From Oleiagrimonas sp. C23AA (lineage in GTDB: Bacteria; Pseudomonadota; Gammaproteobacteria; Xanthomonadales; Rhodanobacteraceae), in assembly GCF_011759385.1 (NCBI RefSeq), contig NZ_JAARLY010000007.1, positions 62,001 through 126,000 on the forward strand: DNA of 64,000 bases, given 5' to 3'. A program made the position numbers and the translations under genes. Positions 8,621 through 17,273 of this stretch are shown here, in pieces. The notes beneath the pieces are model-generated. The model was not told where the DNA came from. It was given only the letters and a program-made list of their open reading frames with translations, and searched no databases. Numbering within the stretch: position 1 is the first letter of the stretch; every line of letters begins with the position of its first letter.

Positions 8621-9062
8621 GCCGACGCGGCGAAGATGAATTGTCCGCCGGTTCCGCAGGGGCTGGCGGACGTGTCTGGCCTGGCTCGATCACGATTTCC
8701 GGGCGCGGTTGGCGTGGTGCCATGGCGGTGCCGGGGAAATCGATGACGGTAGCGCCATCACCATGCCACGGCGTGCTGATGCCGATCACGCGGCGCCCGG
8801 CCAGCCACAGGTGCCCGTGGCGCCGGTCCTGGCCATCCAGGCTGACATCGAAGCCGTAACGCTTTTCCACGCGCAGGCGTCCGTCATGCCGGCGCAGGCG
8901 CAGTGCACTCAGGCCGATGGTCTCGTCCAGCAGCTGCACCTGCTGCGACTGGCAAAGGCGTCGCGCCTCGGCCAGCGCCACATCGCGCACGCGCATGTGC
9001 TCGAGCCAGGTCAGGCCCAGCACGACCACGATCAGCAGAAACGTCCATTCACCGGTCATCAT
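8613..9062 (-). CDS. DUF3301 family single-pass membrane protein
   Basis: A 149-residue protein starting at ATG 9062 (ATG 9059 follows directly). It begins with a membrane segment (TFLLIVVVLGLTWLEHM, residues about 5-21). The DUF3301 core follows: ARRLCQSQQVQLLDETI, LRLRRHDGRLRVEKRYGFDVS and GHLWLAGRRVIGISTPW. A proline-rich tail ends it. The family is widespread in gammaproteobacteria and has no established function. It lies 58 bases downstream of nadC on the same strand and may be co-transcribed with it. Longer upstream starts would put basic, unconserved sequence before the membrane helix and are not favoured. Confidence 0.8.
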   Translation of the reverse strand: MMTGEWTFLLIVVVLGLTWLEHMRVRDVALAEARRLCQSQQVQLLDETIGLSALRLRRHDGRLRVEKRYGFDVSLDGQDRRHGHLWLAGRRVIGISTPWHGDGATVIDFPGTAMAPRQPRPEIVIEPGQTRPPAPAEPADNSSSPRRPT

Positions 9063-9120
9063 GGCACCAGTGTGGGTACGCCGCGCACCGCTTACAAGCG
9101 TGACGCGATGATGCGTGTGC

Positions 9121-9987
9121 TCACGTGTCGATGGACAGGCGCATCGACAGATCGACCGCGTGCACATGCTTGGTCAGCGCACCCACCGAAATGAAGTCCA
9201 CGCCGATCCTGGCCAGGGTTTTCATGCGTGCAAGGTCGACGCTGCCGGAGACTTCCAGCGGCACATGGCCGGCGGTAAAGCGCACCGCCTCGATGAGCGC
9301 ATCGGTATCGAACTCATCGAGCATGATGCGATCGGCACCCGCCTCGATGGCCTGGGCCAGCTCGTCCATGGATTCGACTTCCACCTCGACCATCACGTTG
9401 GCATGCAGTGCGCGAGCGGCGGCCACCGCCGGCGCGATGCCGCCGGCGGCGGCGATATGGTTTTCCTTGATCAGGATGGCGTCGAACAGGCCGATGCGAT
9501 GATTGTGCCCCCCGCCGGCGCGCACCGCGTATTTTTGCGCCATGCGCAGGCCGGGCAGTGTCTTGCGTGTATCCAAAACGCGCGTGTCCGTGCCTTCCAG
9601 TGCGGCGGCATAGCGCGCGGTCTCGGTGGCGGTGCCCGACAGCGTCTGCAGGAAGTTCAGCGAGGTGCGCTCGGCGCTGACCAGTGCCCGGGCCGGCCCT
9701 TGCAGCCGACACAGTATGGTATCCGGCGCTACCTGTTGACCTTCCTCGACCAGCCACTCGATGACGATGCCTGCATCCAATATCAGATAGCAGGCATCGA
9801 ACCAGGGGCGTCCCGCGATGACGGCCTGATCACGACACAGCACGTGGGCCGTGGCGGGGCGGCCGGCGGGCAGCAGCTGGGCGGTCAGATCGCCACTACC
9901 CAAGTCTTCGGCCAGGGCGCGCTCGACGTCACGACGAACGTCATCGGCGGACGGCGAGTCCGCCACAGGATCAAACCGGTGGTGCAT
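9121..9987 (-). CDS. nadC: Nicotinate-nucleotide pyrophosphorylase (quinolinate phosphoribosyltransferase) NadC
   Basis: Converts quinolinate and PRPP to nicotinate mononucleotide, CO2 and pyrophosphate in de novo NAD synthesis. The 288 residues match the family length. Typical blocks are EDLGSGDLTAQLL near the N-terminus, ERTSLNFLQTLSGTAT, DTRKTLPGLRMAQKYAVRAGGGHNHR with its substrate-binding Arg/Lys/His, and ILIKENHI. LDEF, VSGSVDL and ISVGALTKH close the barrel. It starts 29 bases after the end of the DUF1631 gene on the same strand; nadA and nadB are not in the window. Confidence 0.96.
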   Translation of the reverse strand: MHHRFDPVADSPSADDVRRDVERALAEDLGSGDLTAQLLPAGRPATAHVLCRDQAVIAGRPWFDACYLILDAGIVIEWLVEEGQQVAPDTILCRLQGPARALVSAERTSLNFLQTLSGTATETARYAAALEGTDTRVLDTRKTLPGLRMAQKYAVRAGGGHNHRIGLFDAILIKENHIAAAGGIAPAVAAARALHANVMVEVEVESMDELAQAIEAGADRIMLDEFDTDALIEAVRFTAGHVPLEVSGSVDLARMKTLARIGVDFISVGALTKHVHAVDLSMRLSIDT

Positions 9988-10016
9988 GGGAAAGCCTTGT
10001 GGTCGGTCGAGAAGCG

Positions 10017-12359
10017 TCAGGCGCTTTCGGGCTCGGGCGGCGCGCCCGTGGGCGTCTTGCGCAGTCGCTCAACGATGGCATCGAGGGCGCGATCAAACAA
10101 GGGTAGCTCTTCCAGCACGATGGTGCGGCCATCGGCCAGTTCAACGGCCAGTTCATCGGCGGTGCGATCACCGACCTTCAGTCCGCGGCGGTTGACGAAC
10201 AGGTAGCGGCCGCTGATCGGACTGATCCACGACAGCTTGGCACGCTCGTTGGCACCCTCCGCGCCGGCACCGACGAACTCCACCCAGGTGCCGGGCTTGA
10301 GCTGGCGCACGCGTGCCATGGCCTCGTCATCCGGGGGGGGCTGCTGCGCTTCAAGTGCGCTTTCGTCGGCGACATCTTCGGCGGAGGTTTCGCTGATGGC
10401 GGGCACCGACGCCGGCATGGGCGGCGCACGCTCCAGGCCGGGCGGCGGCACTGATGCAGCCGGATCCTCGCGTAATGCCTGGCGATAGAATCCGTGCAGC
10501 TGGCCGATCAGCTTGTCAATGTCGCTATCCTGGAACGCGACGGTGGAAAGGCCGTGGCGCAGCGATTTTTCCAGACTGGGTAACAATTGGCGCAGTCGCT
10601 GGCGCTGCTCGGGACTGGCTGGTGGCGTCATCGACCAGGTGAAGTCGTCGATGAAGCGCAAGGCCTCGGAAAATTCGCCGGAATCTTCACCCTGGCGCAG
10701 TTGCGTGAGTACCAGGTAGTTGGCCCAGGCTCGCGTCAGGATGCCCTGTGCCATTTCCGGCAGGCGCGTGTGCTCGGTACGCTGACGGATTTCCTGCGCG
10801 GCCCGACGGCGCGCACGTGCCAGCTTCTCGCGACCTTGGGTGGCCTCGGCAACGCGCTGCTCGGAGAGCTCGGCACGGCGCCGGTGGATGTCCAGAAACT
10901 GCTGCAGATCGGCCTGCAGACGCTCGAAGATGCCCAGGTCATCGTCGAAATCCTGCATCAGCGTCTCCACGATCTCGCGCACCTTGTTGTACAGGTCGCG
11001 ATCGCGGTCGGCTCCAGGCGACCAACTCTTGGCCGCTTCCGCCAGCGCATCGAGCAGGCGACGCGCCGGGTGCTGGGCGTGAGCGAACAGGCGTCGATCG
11101 AGAATGGCAGCCTTCAAATAGGGAATTTGCAGGCGTGCCAGCAGCACCTGCATGTCCACTGGCAGGTTGTGATCCTGCAGTATGAATTCAAACAACATGC
11201 CGACCAGGTCGATGGTGTCCTCGTCGGCGCCGGACATCCGCGTGTGCGCTTCGCCGCGCAAGCGGCGAATCTGGCTTTGCAACTGACGCTTCAGTTCGGC
11301 GGTATCAGCTTCGCTGACACTTGCTTCCTTGCCGTGGGGCAGGGGAGCCTGGAACTGTTCGGCTGCCTGCGACTGCAGCAGCGAGAGTGCGCCAAGCAGT
11401 TCGGCCGGACTCAGTGAAGGTGCACTGGCGGCGGCATGATCCCGGCCGGTACGTTCCGCAGCCGAGCCCGGGCCGGCGGCGCCCTCCGGCTGGCGGCGTG
11501 AGGCGAGCAGCTCGTGCAGTGTGCGCATCACTTCGTCGCGCACGGCCACGCGCTGCGGGTCTTCCGCGTGCTGAACAGGCGCAGCATCCGCCTCGCTCCG
11601 GGATTCATCACCACGCATGGCCGGGGTGGCGGGGCCGGTGCTGCTGCGGGGCGCCCCACCGTGGCGCAGCTGTGGCAGCACGCCGGCCTTGACCAGCTCA
11701 TCGTTGAGCGTCTCGTACAGACCGTCCAGACCGCTCATGACATAGCGGTCAAACAGCTTATAGATGATCAGCTTGACACGCATTTCCACACTGAGTTCGC
11801 GCATCGATGCTCGGAAGGCCTGGCCGAGCAGCGATGGCGCCAGCGGGTTGCCGGCGTCGTCCACGCTGGCGCCACCGCAGATCACCGACAGACGCTGGTT
11901 GAGTGCATACAGGGGCCGCTGCAGGCGAGACTCGGTCTTGCCGACCATGCTGGTGATGGCCAGCGACTCTTCCAGTTCGGTATCGTCAACCAGTGACAGT
12001 TCGCCGCTGCCCGCGTCCTCGGCGGCGCCAGTCTCCTCGCGTCGTATCTGACGACCTGCGGCAAATTCGGAAAGGTTGCGTGCGACGCCGTCGACGAATA
12101 CGCGCTCGATCAGCGAGCGCTTCTTGCGCACTTCGCGCATGCCGTCGAAATACTGGGTTTGTGCGGCGTTGTTCTCGGCTTTTTCGGCCAGATCGAAGAG
12201 CGCATCATCGGCATTTTCGAACATGGTCGCACACAAGCCCTGCAGCTTCTGGCGAGCCAGATCGCGCACGCGCACCTGCAACGCGCCGATACGCTCATTG
12301 CGCGGATCGGTACGTCGGGACAGGTCGACGATGTTGCTGGGATCCTTGGCGTTGTTCAT
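10017..12359 (-). CDS. DUF1631 family protein, function unknown
   Basis: Large, soluble-looking protein of 780 residues with no signal peptide or membrane helix. Its long helical, charged segments match DUF1631, a proteobacterial family sometimes mislabelled thymidine phosphorylase. The middle (about residues 245-350) is a low-complexity Ala/Pro/Glu linker. The C-terminal 110 residues look like a separate small beta domain (GTWVEFVGAGAEGANERAKL, then SWISPISGRYLFVNRRGLKV), with a layout reminiscent of PilZ-like folds but without a clear RxxxR / D-x-S-x-x-G c-di-GMP motif. It is upstream of nadC by 29 bases on the same strand. No catalytic role can be assigned. Confidence 0.85.
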   Translation of the reverse strand: MNNAKDPSNIVDLSRRTDPRNERIGALQVRVRDLARQKLQGLCATMFENADDALFDLAEKAENNAAQTQYFDGMREVRKKRSLIERVFVDGVARNLSEFAAGRQIRREETGAAEDAGSGELSLVDDTELEESLAITSMVGKTESRLQRPLYALNQRLSVICGGASVDDAGNPLAPSLLGQAFRASMRELSVEMRVKLIIYKLFDRYVMSGLDGLYETLNDELVKAGVLPQLRHGGAPRSSTGPATPAMRGDESRSEADAAPVQHAEDPQRVAVRDEVMRTLHELLASRRQPEGAAGPGSAAERTGRDHAAASAPSLSPAELLGALSLLQSQAAEQFQAPLPHGKEASVSEADTAELKRQLQSQIRRLRGEAHTRMSGADEDTIDLVGMLFEFILQDHNLPVDMQVLLARLQIPYLKAAILDRRLFAHAQHPARRLLDALAEAAKSWSPGADRDRDLYNKVREIVETLMQDFDDDLGIFERLQADLQQFLDIHRRRAELSEQRVAEATQGREKLARARRRAAQEIRQRTEHTRLPEMAQGILTRAWANYLVLTQLRQGEDSGEFSEALRFIDDFTWSMTPPASPEQRQRLRQLLPSLEKSLRHGLSTVAFQDSDIDKLIGQLHGFYRQALREDPAASVPPPGLERAPPMPASVPAISETSAEDVADESALEAQQPPPDDEAMARVRQLKPGTWVEFVGAGAEGANERAKLSWISPISGRYLFVNRRGLKVGDRTADELAVELADGRTIVLEELPLFDRALDAIVERLRKTPTGAPPEPESA

Positions 12360-12477
12360 GTATGGCTAACGGCGGCTACCGGGCGGCAGGCCACAGCCTG
12401 CGGCGCCATTTTCAAGGTCGCAGGATGAGCCTAACGTGACCGGCGTCACAAAGCAGTGCGCCTGGCGCAACCGTAAA

Positions 12478-12735
12478 TCAGGCAGTCAACTGGGTTGTCC
12501 CGATACCCTCTTCAGGCAACATGACGGGGATGCCATCCTCAATGCGATAGACGACTTTCTCGTCGGTGGTGATCAGCGCTTCATCCACTGGGGTTAGCAC
12601 GCGTTCCCCGGCCACTGTTTCGATGTGGCCATCGGCAATGGCCTGGTTTAAGCGCTTTAATTCATCGGCGCGCAGGGGCCGAACCGGGGTCTTGCTGACC
12701 GGGCAGCAGAGGATATCGAGCAAGCGTTTGTCCAT
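12478..12735 (-). CDS. Trm112-like / UPF0434 family small protein lacking the zinc cysteines
   Basis: An 85-residue protein beginning MDKRLLDILCCPVSKTPVRP and ending near EDGIPVMLPEEGI, the two signatures of the YcaR/Trm112 family. In E. coli YcaR the N-terminal motif is CPVC with further cysteines; here it reads CCPVSK and no later CxxC exists, so zinc binding looks lost. An insertion of about 20 residues in the middle (near 24-55) makes it longer than YcaR. Xanthomonad homologues, as I recall them, share this form. The first base of its start codon is 34 bases from the divergent purE start. Confidence 0.8.
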   Translation of the reverse strand: MDKRLLDILCCPVSKTPVRPLRADELKRLNQAIADGHIETVAGERVLTPVDEALITTDEKVVYRIEDGIPVMLPEEGIGTTQLTA

Positions 12736-12769
12736 GGCTTTACAATAGCGGTTTTTGAGCGGGCAGACC

Positions 12770-13279
12770 ATGAATTTGACGGCATCGCCCAAGCCTCGCG
12801 TTGGCGTGGTGATGGGCTCACGTTCGGACTGGGAAACCATGGAGCACGCCTCGCGCACGCTGGAGGATCTGGGCGTGGCGCATGAGGTGCGCGTGGTCTC
12901 GGCACATCGCACACCGGACCTGCTTTTCCAGTACGCCGACGAGGCCGTCGAGCGCGGTCTTTCGGCCATTATCGCCGGCGCCGGTGGTGCCGCGCACCTG
13001 CCTGGCATGCTGGCGGCCAAGACCCGCGTGCCGGTGTTTGGTGTGCCGGTGCAGTCACGCGCGCTCAATGGCATGGACTCGCTGCTGTCGATCGCGCAGA
13101 TGCCGGCCGGCGTGCCGGTGGGCACACTGGCCATCGGTCGTGCCGGGGCGGTCAACGCGGCGCTGCTGGCAGCGGCAGTGCTGGCGCTGACCGACGCCGA
13201 GGTGGCGAGCGCGCTGGATGCCTTTCGCGCCCGCCAGACCCGCACCGTTCTGGACAAACCCGATCCGAGGCAGGCATGA
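12770..13279 (+). CDS. purE: N5-carboxyaminoimidazole ribonucleotide mutase PurE
   Basis: Class I PurE, 169 residues, converting N5-CAIR to CAIR in purine synthesis. ATG at 12770 is preferred to an in-frame TTG at 12755. The signature [16 protein letters not shown] sits near residues 17-32, followed by VVSAHRTPD with the catalytic histidine, [13 protein letters not shown], and [26 protein letters not shown]. The purK start overlaps its stop in ATGA form, as expected for the two-enzyme route of most bacteria. Confidence 0.97.
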   Translation: MNLTASPKPRVGVVMGSRSDWETMEHASRTLEDLGVAHEVRVVSAHRTPDLLFQYADEAVERGLSAIIAGAGGAAHLPGMLAAKTRVPVFGVPVQSRALNGMDSLLSIAQMPAGVPVGTLAIGRAGAVNAALLAAAVLALTDAEVASALDAFRARQTRTVLDKPDPRQA

Positions 13280-14436
13280 GCAAACATCTTCCCACCCTGG
13301 GCGTCATGGGCGGCGGTCAGCTGGCGCGCATGCTGGCGTTGGCCGGCGTGCCGCTGGGTGCCAAGTTTCTGGTCGTCGATCCATCCGAGTCGGCCTGCGC
13401 CGGTGACGTGGCGCCGCTGTTCAAGGCCGGCTGGGATGACACCGAAGCGCTGGCGCCGTTCGCCGAACGCATCGATGCAGCCACCTTCGATTTCGAGAAT
13501 GTGCCGGCGGCCACAGCCGACTGGCTGAGCGCGCACACCAATGTGGCGCCGGGTGCCAAGGCGCTGGCCGTAGCGCAGGATCGTCTCGCCGAAAAGACCC
13601 TGTTCAACGAGATCGGCCTGCCGACGGCCAAATTCGCCACCGTCGATACTCGCCAGGAACTTGAGGCGGCGGTGGCACGCATCGGTGTGCCGTCGATCCT
13701 GAAAACCCGGCGCATGGGTTACGACGGCAAGGGCCAGTTCCGCCTGCGCAGCGACGCCGATATCGAGGCGGCGTGGCAGGCGCTGGGCGAACCGGCGGCC
13801 AAATATGGGCTGATCCTGGAAGCCTTCGTGCCGTTCGATCGCGAGGTGTCGGTGGTGGCGGTGCGTGGCCGCGACGGCGAGTTCCGCGTCTGGCCGTTGA
13901 CGCAGAACTGGCATCGCGACGGCATTCTCTCGCTGAGTCTGGCGCCGGCGCCGCAAAGCGAGGCACTGCTGCCCAAGGCCACTGCCCACGCCAAGACCCT
14001 GGCCGAGCGGCTGGATTATGTGGGTGTGTTCGCGCTGGAGCTGTTCGTCAAGGATGGTCAGCTGCTGGGCAACGAGATGGCGCCGCGCGTGCACAACTCC
14101 GGGCACTGGACCATCGATGGCGCCTACACCAGCCAGTTCGAGAACCACGTGCGCGCCGTGCTCGGCATGCCGCTGGGTGACACCGGCGTGCGCGGTCACA
14201 GTGTGATGTTCAACTGGATCGGGCAGATGCCCGAGGCTGCACCGGTGCTCACCGAGACCGACGCGCATTGGCACGACTACGGCAAGAGTGCACGTCCGGG
14301 TCGCAAGGTGGGCCACGCCACCGTATGCGCGCCCGATCAGGCCACGCTGGCCGCGCGCATGGCGCGCATTGCCAAGGCGCTGGATCGCCTGGATCAGGTG
14401 GCGCCGGCGCTGGACGTGCTGGATGGCGAGGACTGA
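13276..14436 (+). CDS. purK: N5-carboxyaminoimidazole ribonucleotide synthase PurK
   Basis: ATP-grasp enzyme of 386 residues that carboxylates AIR using ATP and bicarbonate, supplying N5-CAIR to PurE. The N-terminal [15 protein letters not shown] block binds substrate. The ATP-grasp region includes [16 protein letters not shown] (lysine and glycine loop), [18 protein letters not shown], and the metal-binding segment [23 protein letters not shown]. Translationally coupled to purE by a 4-base overlap. A strong bidirectional terminator follows at 14484-14514. Confidence 0.97.
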   Translation: MSKHLPTLGVMGGGQLARMLALAGVPLGAKFLVVDPSESACAGDVAPLFKAGWDDTEALAPFAERIDAATFDFENVPAATADWLSAHTNVAPGAKALAVAQDRLAEKTLFNEIGLPTAKFATVDTRQELEAAVARIGVPSILKTRRMGYDGKGQFRLRSDADIEAAWQALGEPAAKYGLILEAFVPFDREVSVVAVRGRDGEFRVWPLTQNWHRDGILSLSLAPAPQSEALLPKATAHAKTLAERLDYVGVFALELFVKDGQLLGNEMAPRVHNSGHWTIDGAYTSQFENHVRAVLGMPLGDTGVRGHSVMFNWIGQMPEAAPVLTETDAHWHDYGKSARPGRKVGHATVCAPDQATLAARMARIAKALDRLDQVAPALDVLDGED

Positions 14437-14483
14437 TACACAAGCTGCATGGTGCGTGATCAGCCGTTAGTGCTTCGCGCATG

Positions 14484-14514
14484 AAAAAGGCCGCCCGAGG
14501 GCGGCCTTTTTCTT
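14484..14514. terminator. Bidirectional intrinsic terminator between purK and sodB
   Basis: An 11-bp stem (aaaaggccgcc, 14485-14495, with 14500-14510) and a cgag loop are flanked by A-rich and T-rich runs, so it can end transcription of both convergent genes. Confidence 0.85.
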
Positions 14515-14554
14515 TCTGGGCAGCCTTCCCTTAGTGGGATGGCTGAACCGTCGA

Positions 14555-15133
14555 TCAGCTCAGGTTGCTGGCGACAAATGCCCAGTTCACCACGTTCCAG
14601 AACGCTTCCAGGTACTTCGGACGGGCGTTGCGGTAATCGATGTAGTAGGCGTGTTCCCACACATCGCAGGTCAGCAGCGGCTTGTCGCTGCCGGTGATCG
14701 GCGTGGCCGCGTTGGAGGTGTTGACGATGGCCAGCGCGCCATCCGGGCGCTGCACCAGCCAGGTCCAGCCGGACCCGAAGTTGCCACCGGCCGACTTGGT
14801 GAACTCTTCCTTGAACTTGTCGAACGAGCCGAACGCCTTGTCGATGGCATCGGCCAGCTTGCCGCTGGGCTTGCCGCCGCCGTCGGGGCTCATGCAGTTC
14901 CAGTAGAAGGTGTGGTTCCACACCTGGGCCGCATTGTTGAACATGCCGCCGGAGGACTTCTTGACGATGTCTTCCAGTTTGGCGTCGGCAAACTCGGTAC
15001 CCTCGATCATGTCGTTGAGGGTGTTGACGTACTTCTGGTGATGCTTGCCGTGGTGATAGTCCAGCGTCTCGGCCGAGATATGCGGTTCAAGAGCGGTGCG
15101 GTCGTACGGGAGCGGAGGTAGCTCGAAAGCCAT
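14555..15133 (-). CDS. sodB: Superoxide dismutase, iron type (SodB)
   Basis: Cytoplasmic dismutase of 192 residues. Metal ligands are H27, H74, D157 and H161 (in [11 protein letters not shown]). Gln70 in [11 protein letters not shown] lies on the N-terminal side, as in iron-type enzymes (manganese enzymes place the equivalent Gln/His in the C-terminal domain), and GGMFNNAAQ is also FeSOD-like. A clear ribosome site (aaggag) precedes the ATG at 15133. The gene is divergent from grxD and convergent with purK. Confidence 0.95.
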   Translation of the reverse strand: MAFELPPLPYDRTALEPHISAETLDYHHGKHHQKYVNTLNDMIEGTEFADAKLEDIVKKSSGGMFNNAAQVWNHTFYWNCMSPDGGGKPSGKLADAIDKAFGSFDKFKEEFTKSAGGNFGSGWTWLVQRPDGALAIVNTSNAATPITGSDKPLLTCDVWEHAYYIDYRNARPKYLEAFWNVVNWAFVASNLS

Positions 15134-15268
15134 AATGCATTCTCCTTAGCGTGTGGCTGGGGAAAGATGACCCGTCCGGACGCGCCCGGGCGGGCATGCG
15201 GCAGTTCGCCACGATACAATGATCGCTTCGGCGTCGTGACGCCTTCGTACATTCTAGATCGGAAAGCT

Positions 15269-15592
15269 ATGGACGTTCTCGATCGCATCAAGGCCGAACT
15301 GGCCACACATCCTATCGTGCTGTTCATGAAAGGCACGCCGCAGTTTCCCATGTGCGGGTTTTCGGCGCGCGCGGCGCAGGCGCTGAGCGACGCTGGGGCC
15401 AAGGCGCGCGTGGTCAATGTGCTGGCCGATCCTGAGGTGCGCTCCAGCCTGCCGCGAGTGGCCAACTGGCCCACGTTTCCGCAGTTGTTTATCCATGGTG
15501 AGCTGATTGGCGGCTGCGACATCGTCGAGGATCTGGCCCGTTCCGGCGAATTGCCACGGATGGTGGCCGACATCGCTCGCGAGGAAGCCTGA
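15269..15592 (+). CDS. grxD: Monothiol glutaredoxin GrxD
   Basis: CGFS-type glutaredoxin of 107 residues that carries and delivers 2Fe-2S clusters, often with BolA proteins. The start at 15269 gives the canonical beginning MDVLDRIKAELATHPIVLFM. The active site CGFS is at C29-S32 within MKGTPQFPMCGFSARA, and WPTFPQLFIHGELIGGCDIV holds the glutathione-binding residues. A TACAAT -10-like element lies at 15215-15220. The SDR gene begins two bases after its stop, so the two are probably co-transcribed. Confidence 0.95.
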   Translation: MDVLDRIKAELATHPIVLFMKGTPQFPMCGFSARAAQALSDAGAKARVVNVLADPEVRSSLPRVANWPTFPQLFIHGELIGGCDIVEDLARSGELPRMVADIAREEA

Positions 15593-15594
15593 GC

Positions 15595-16356
15595 ATGGCG
15601 CTGTCCGGCGTGCGATTGCCCGAAGGCTGGGTGCCCGCGGCCGATACCCTGAATGGGCGCGTGGTGATGATCACCGGTGCCACTGGCGGTCTGGGGCGGG
15701 AAACCGCCTTGGCCTGCGCGCGTGCCGGCGCCAGTGTGGTGCTGGTCGGGCGCCGCGTGCGCGAGCTGGAGAAGCTTTATGACGCGCTGCTGGAGGCCGG
15801 CCATGCCAAACCGGCGGTGGTGCCGCTTAACCTGGAAAGCGCCACGCCGGCGCAATATGCCGAACTGGCCGGCATGATCGAGGCCGAGTTCGGCCATCTG
15901 GATGGTCTGCTGCATGCCGCCGCTCACTTTGACGGCCTGACGCCGATCAGCCAGCATCGCCCGGATCAGTGGTTGCGCACCCTGCAGGTAAACCTTTCCG
16001 CGCCGTTTGCGCTGACCCAGGCCATGCAGCCTTTGCTGGCGCAGCGCGAGGATGCTGCGGTGGTCTTTGTGCTGGATGACCCTGAGCGCATGCGCCAGGC
16101 GCACTGGGGCGCCTATGGCGTGGCCAAGGCCGGGCTCGAGTCGATGGTGGCGATCCTGCATCAGGAAACCGAGAGCACGCCGGTGCGCGTGCATGCGCTG
16201 CTGCCGGCACCGATGCGCACCGAGCTGCGCCGCATGGCCTGGTTTGGCGAGGACACCATGGCCCAGCCCACGCCCGAGGCCACCGCGCAGGCGGCGGTCT
16301 ACCTGCTGAGCGCGCAGGCCACGGCGGCGCGCGGCGCCATGCTCGATCTTCGCTGA
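15595..16356 (+). CDS. YciK-like short-chain dehydrogenase/reductase family protein
   Basis: Rossmann-fold SDR of 253 residues. The dinucleotide-binding motif is ITGATGGLGRETALA (residues about 26-40). GLLHAAAHFDGL replaces the usual NNAG, and the catalytic Tyr/Lys pair is Y174 and K178 in YGVAKAG. The position expected to hold the catalytic serine, 12-13 residues before the tyrosine, reads FVLDDPERM, so serine is replaced by Asp. Overall similarity is to E. coli YciK, whose substrate is unknown. It immediately follows grxD (two-base gap). Activity as a classical reductase is doubtful given the missing serine. Confidence 0.85.
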   Translation: MALSGVRLPEGWVPAADTLNGRVVMITGATGGLGRETALACARAGASVVLVGRRVRELEKLYDALLEAGHAKPAVVPLNLESATPAQYAELAGMIEAEFGHLDGLLHAAAHFDGLTPISQHRPDQWLRTLQVNLSAPFALTQAMQPLLAQREDAAVVFVLDDPERMRQAHWGAYGVAKAGLESMVAILHQETESTPVRVHALLPAPMRTELRRMAWFGEDTMAQPTPEATAQAAVYLLSAQATAARGAMLDLR

Positions 16357-16427
16357 CATGTTTCGATGATGCCCGGCTGGCGCCGGGCGCCACACACTTT
16401 CGCTACACACTTTTTCTGGGGAGCGCG

Positions 16428-17039
16428 ATGGAAGCGCAGATGAACACCTTGTCCGCCGGCATCCTGCTGTTTTTGATCATGGATCCGCTGGGCAACATCC
16501 CGTTCTTCCTGAGCCTGCTGAAGGACGTGCCGCCGCAGCGCCGGCGCTGGGTGGTGATGCGCGAGCTGCTGATTGCGCTGGGTGTGCTGCTGGGCTTCCT
16601 GCTGGGCGGCCAGTACATCCTGCACATGCTGCAGTTGAAGCAGGAATCGGTATCCATCGGTGGCGGTATTGTGTTGTTCCTGATCGGCATCCGCATGGTG
16701 TTTCCGCCGGTGGATGGCGGCATCTTCGGCAAACCCGGCGAGGGCGAGCCGTTCATCGTGCCGATGGCAATTCCAGGCGTCGCCGGACCCTCGGCCATGG
16801 CGGCCTTGCTGCTGCTGACCAATTCGCAGCCCGGTCGCACCGCCGAGTGGGGCATCGCGCTGATCCTGGCGTGGTTGGCCACGGCGGTGATCCTGCTCAG
16901 CGCCACGTATCTGTTCAAGTGGCTGGGTGAGAGCGTGCTGACCGCGCTGGAGCGCCTGATGGGCATGCTGCTGATCGCGCTGTCGGTGCAGATGTTCCTG
17001 GGTGGCGTGGCCACTTATCTGCACGGCAGCGGCTTCTGA
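16428..17039 (+). CDS. MarC/YhgN family inner-membrane protein
   Basis: Polytopic membrane protein of 203 residues with six predicted helices. The family signature lies at the start (LIMDPLGNIPFFLSLLKDVP, residues about 16-35) and again in the second half (PFIVPMAIPGVAGPSAMAAL), reflecting the internal duplication of MarC proteins. The family was once linked to multiple antibiotic resistance, but that is no longer supported and the substrate is unknown. A ggggag ribosome site precedes the ATG. The 234-base gap that follows, up to the acyltransferase, holds only a small hairpin (17098-17116). Confidence 0.88.
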   Translation: MEAQMNTLSAGILLFLIMDPLGNIPFFLSLLKDVPPQRRRWVVMRELLIALGVLLGFLLGGQYILHMLQLKQESVSIGGGIVLFLIGIRMVFPPVDGGIFGKPGEGEPFIVPMAIPGVAGPSAMAALLLLTNSQPGRTAEWGIALILAWLATAVILLSATYLFKWLGESVLTALERLMGMLLIALSVQMFLGGVATYLHGSGF

Positions 17040-17273
17040 ACCCAGGCGCTGCCCGACCTTCGGGGCATTGATCCATGCGTGGGCGTATGGAAAGGTGTCT
17101 TGCCATTCAGGCAAGATCATCAACGCGCTGTAACATTAGACGGCCAGCATGGCCTATAGCGCCGCGTGCCGGTAACAAGGCCGCCCGCTAACAGTCATGG
17201 GTGAGCTGCACGGCATGGCGCGAAAACGACGTGCCAAACTGAACGAATATCGGACGATCCCGGGGAGACGGTC

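Noticed and set aside
12736-14316. Extension of the minus-strand Trm112-like frame upstream to 14316 (612 codons)
   Set aside because: The extra part lies opposite purE and purK; the family start MDKRLLDILCC is at 12735.
15007-16410. A 467-codon minus-strand frame spanning sodB, grxD and the SDR gene
   Set aside because: It overlaps three conserved genes in other frames and only continues by chance of high GC.
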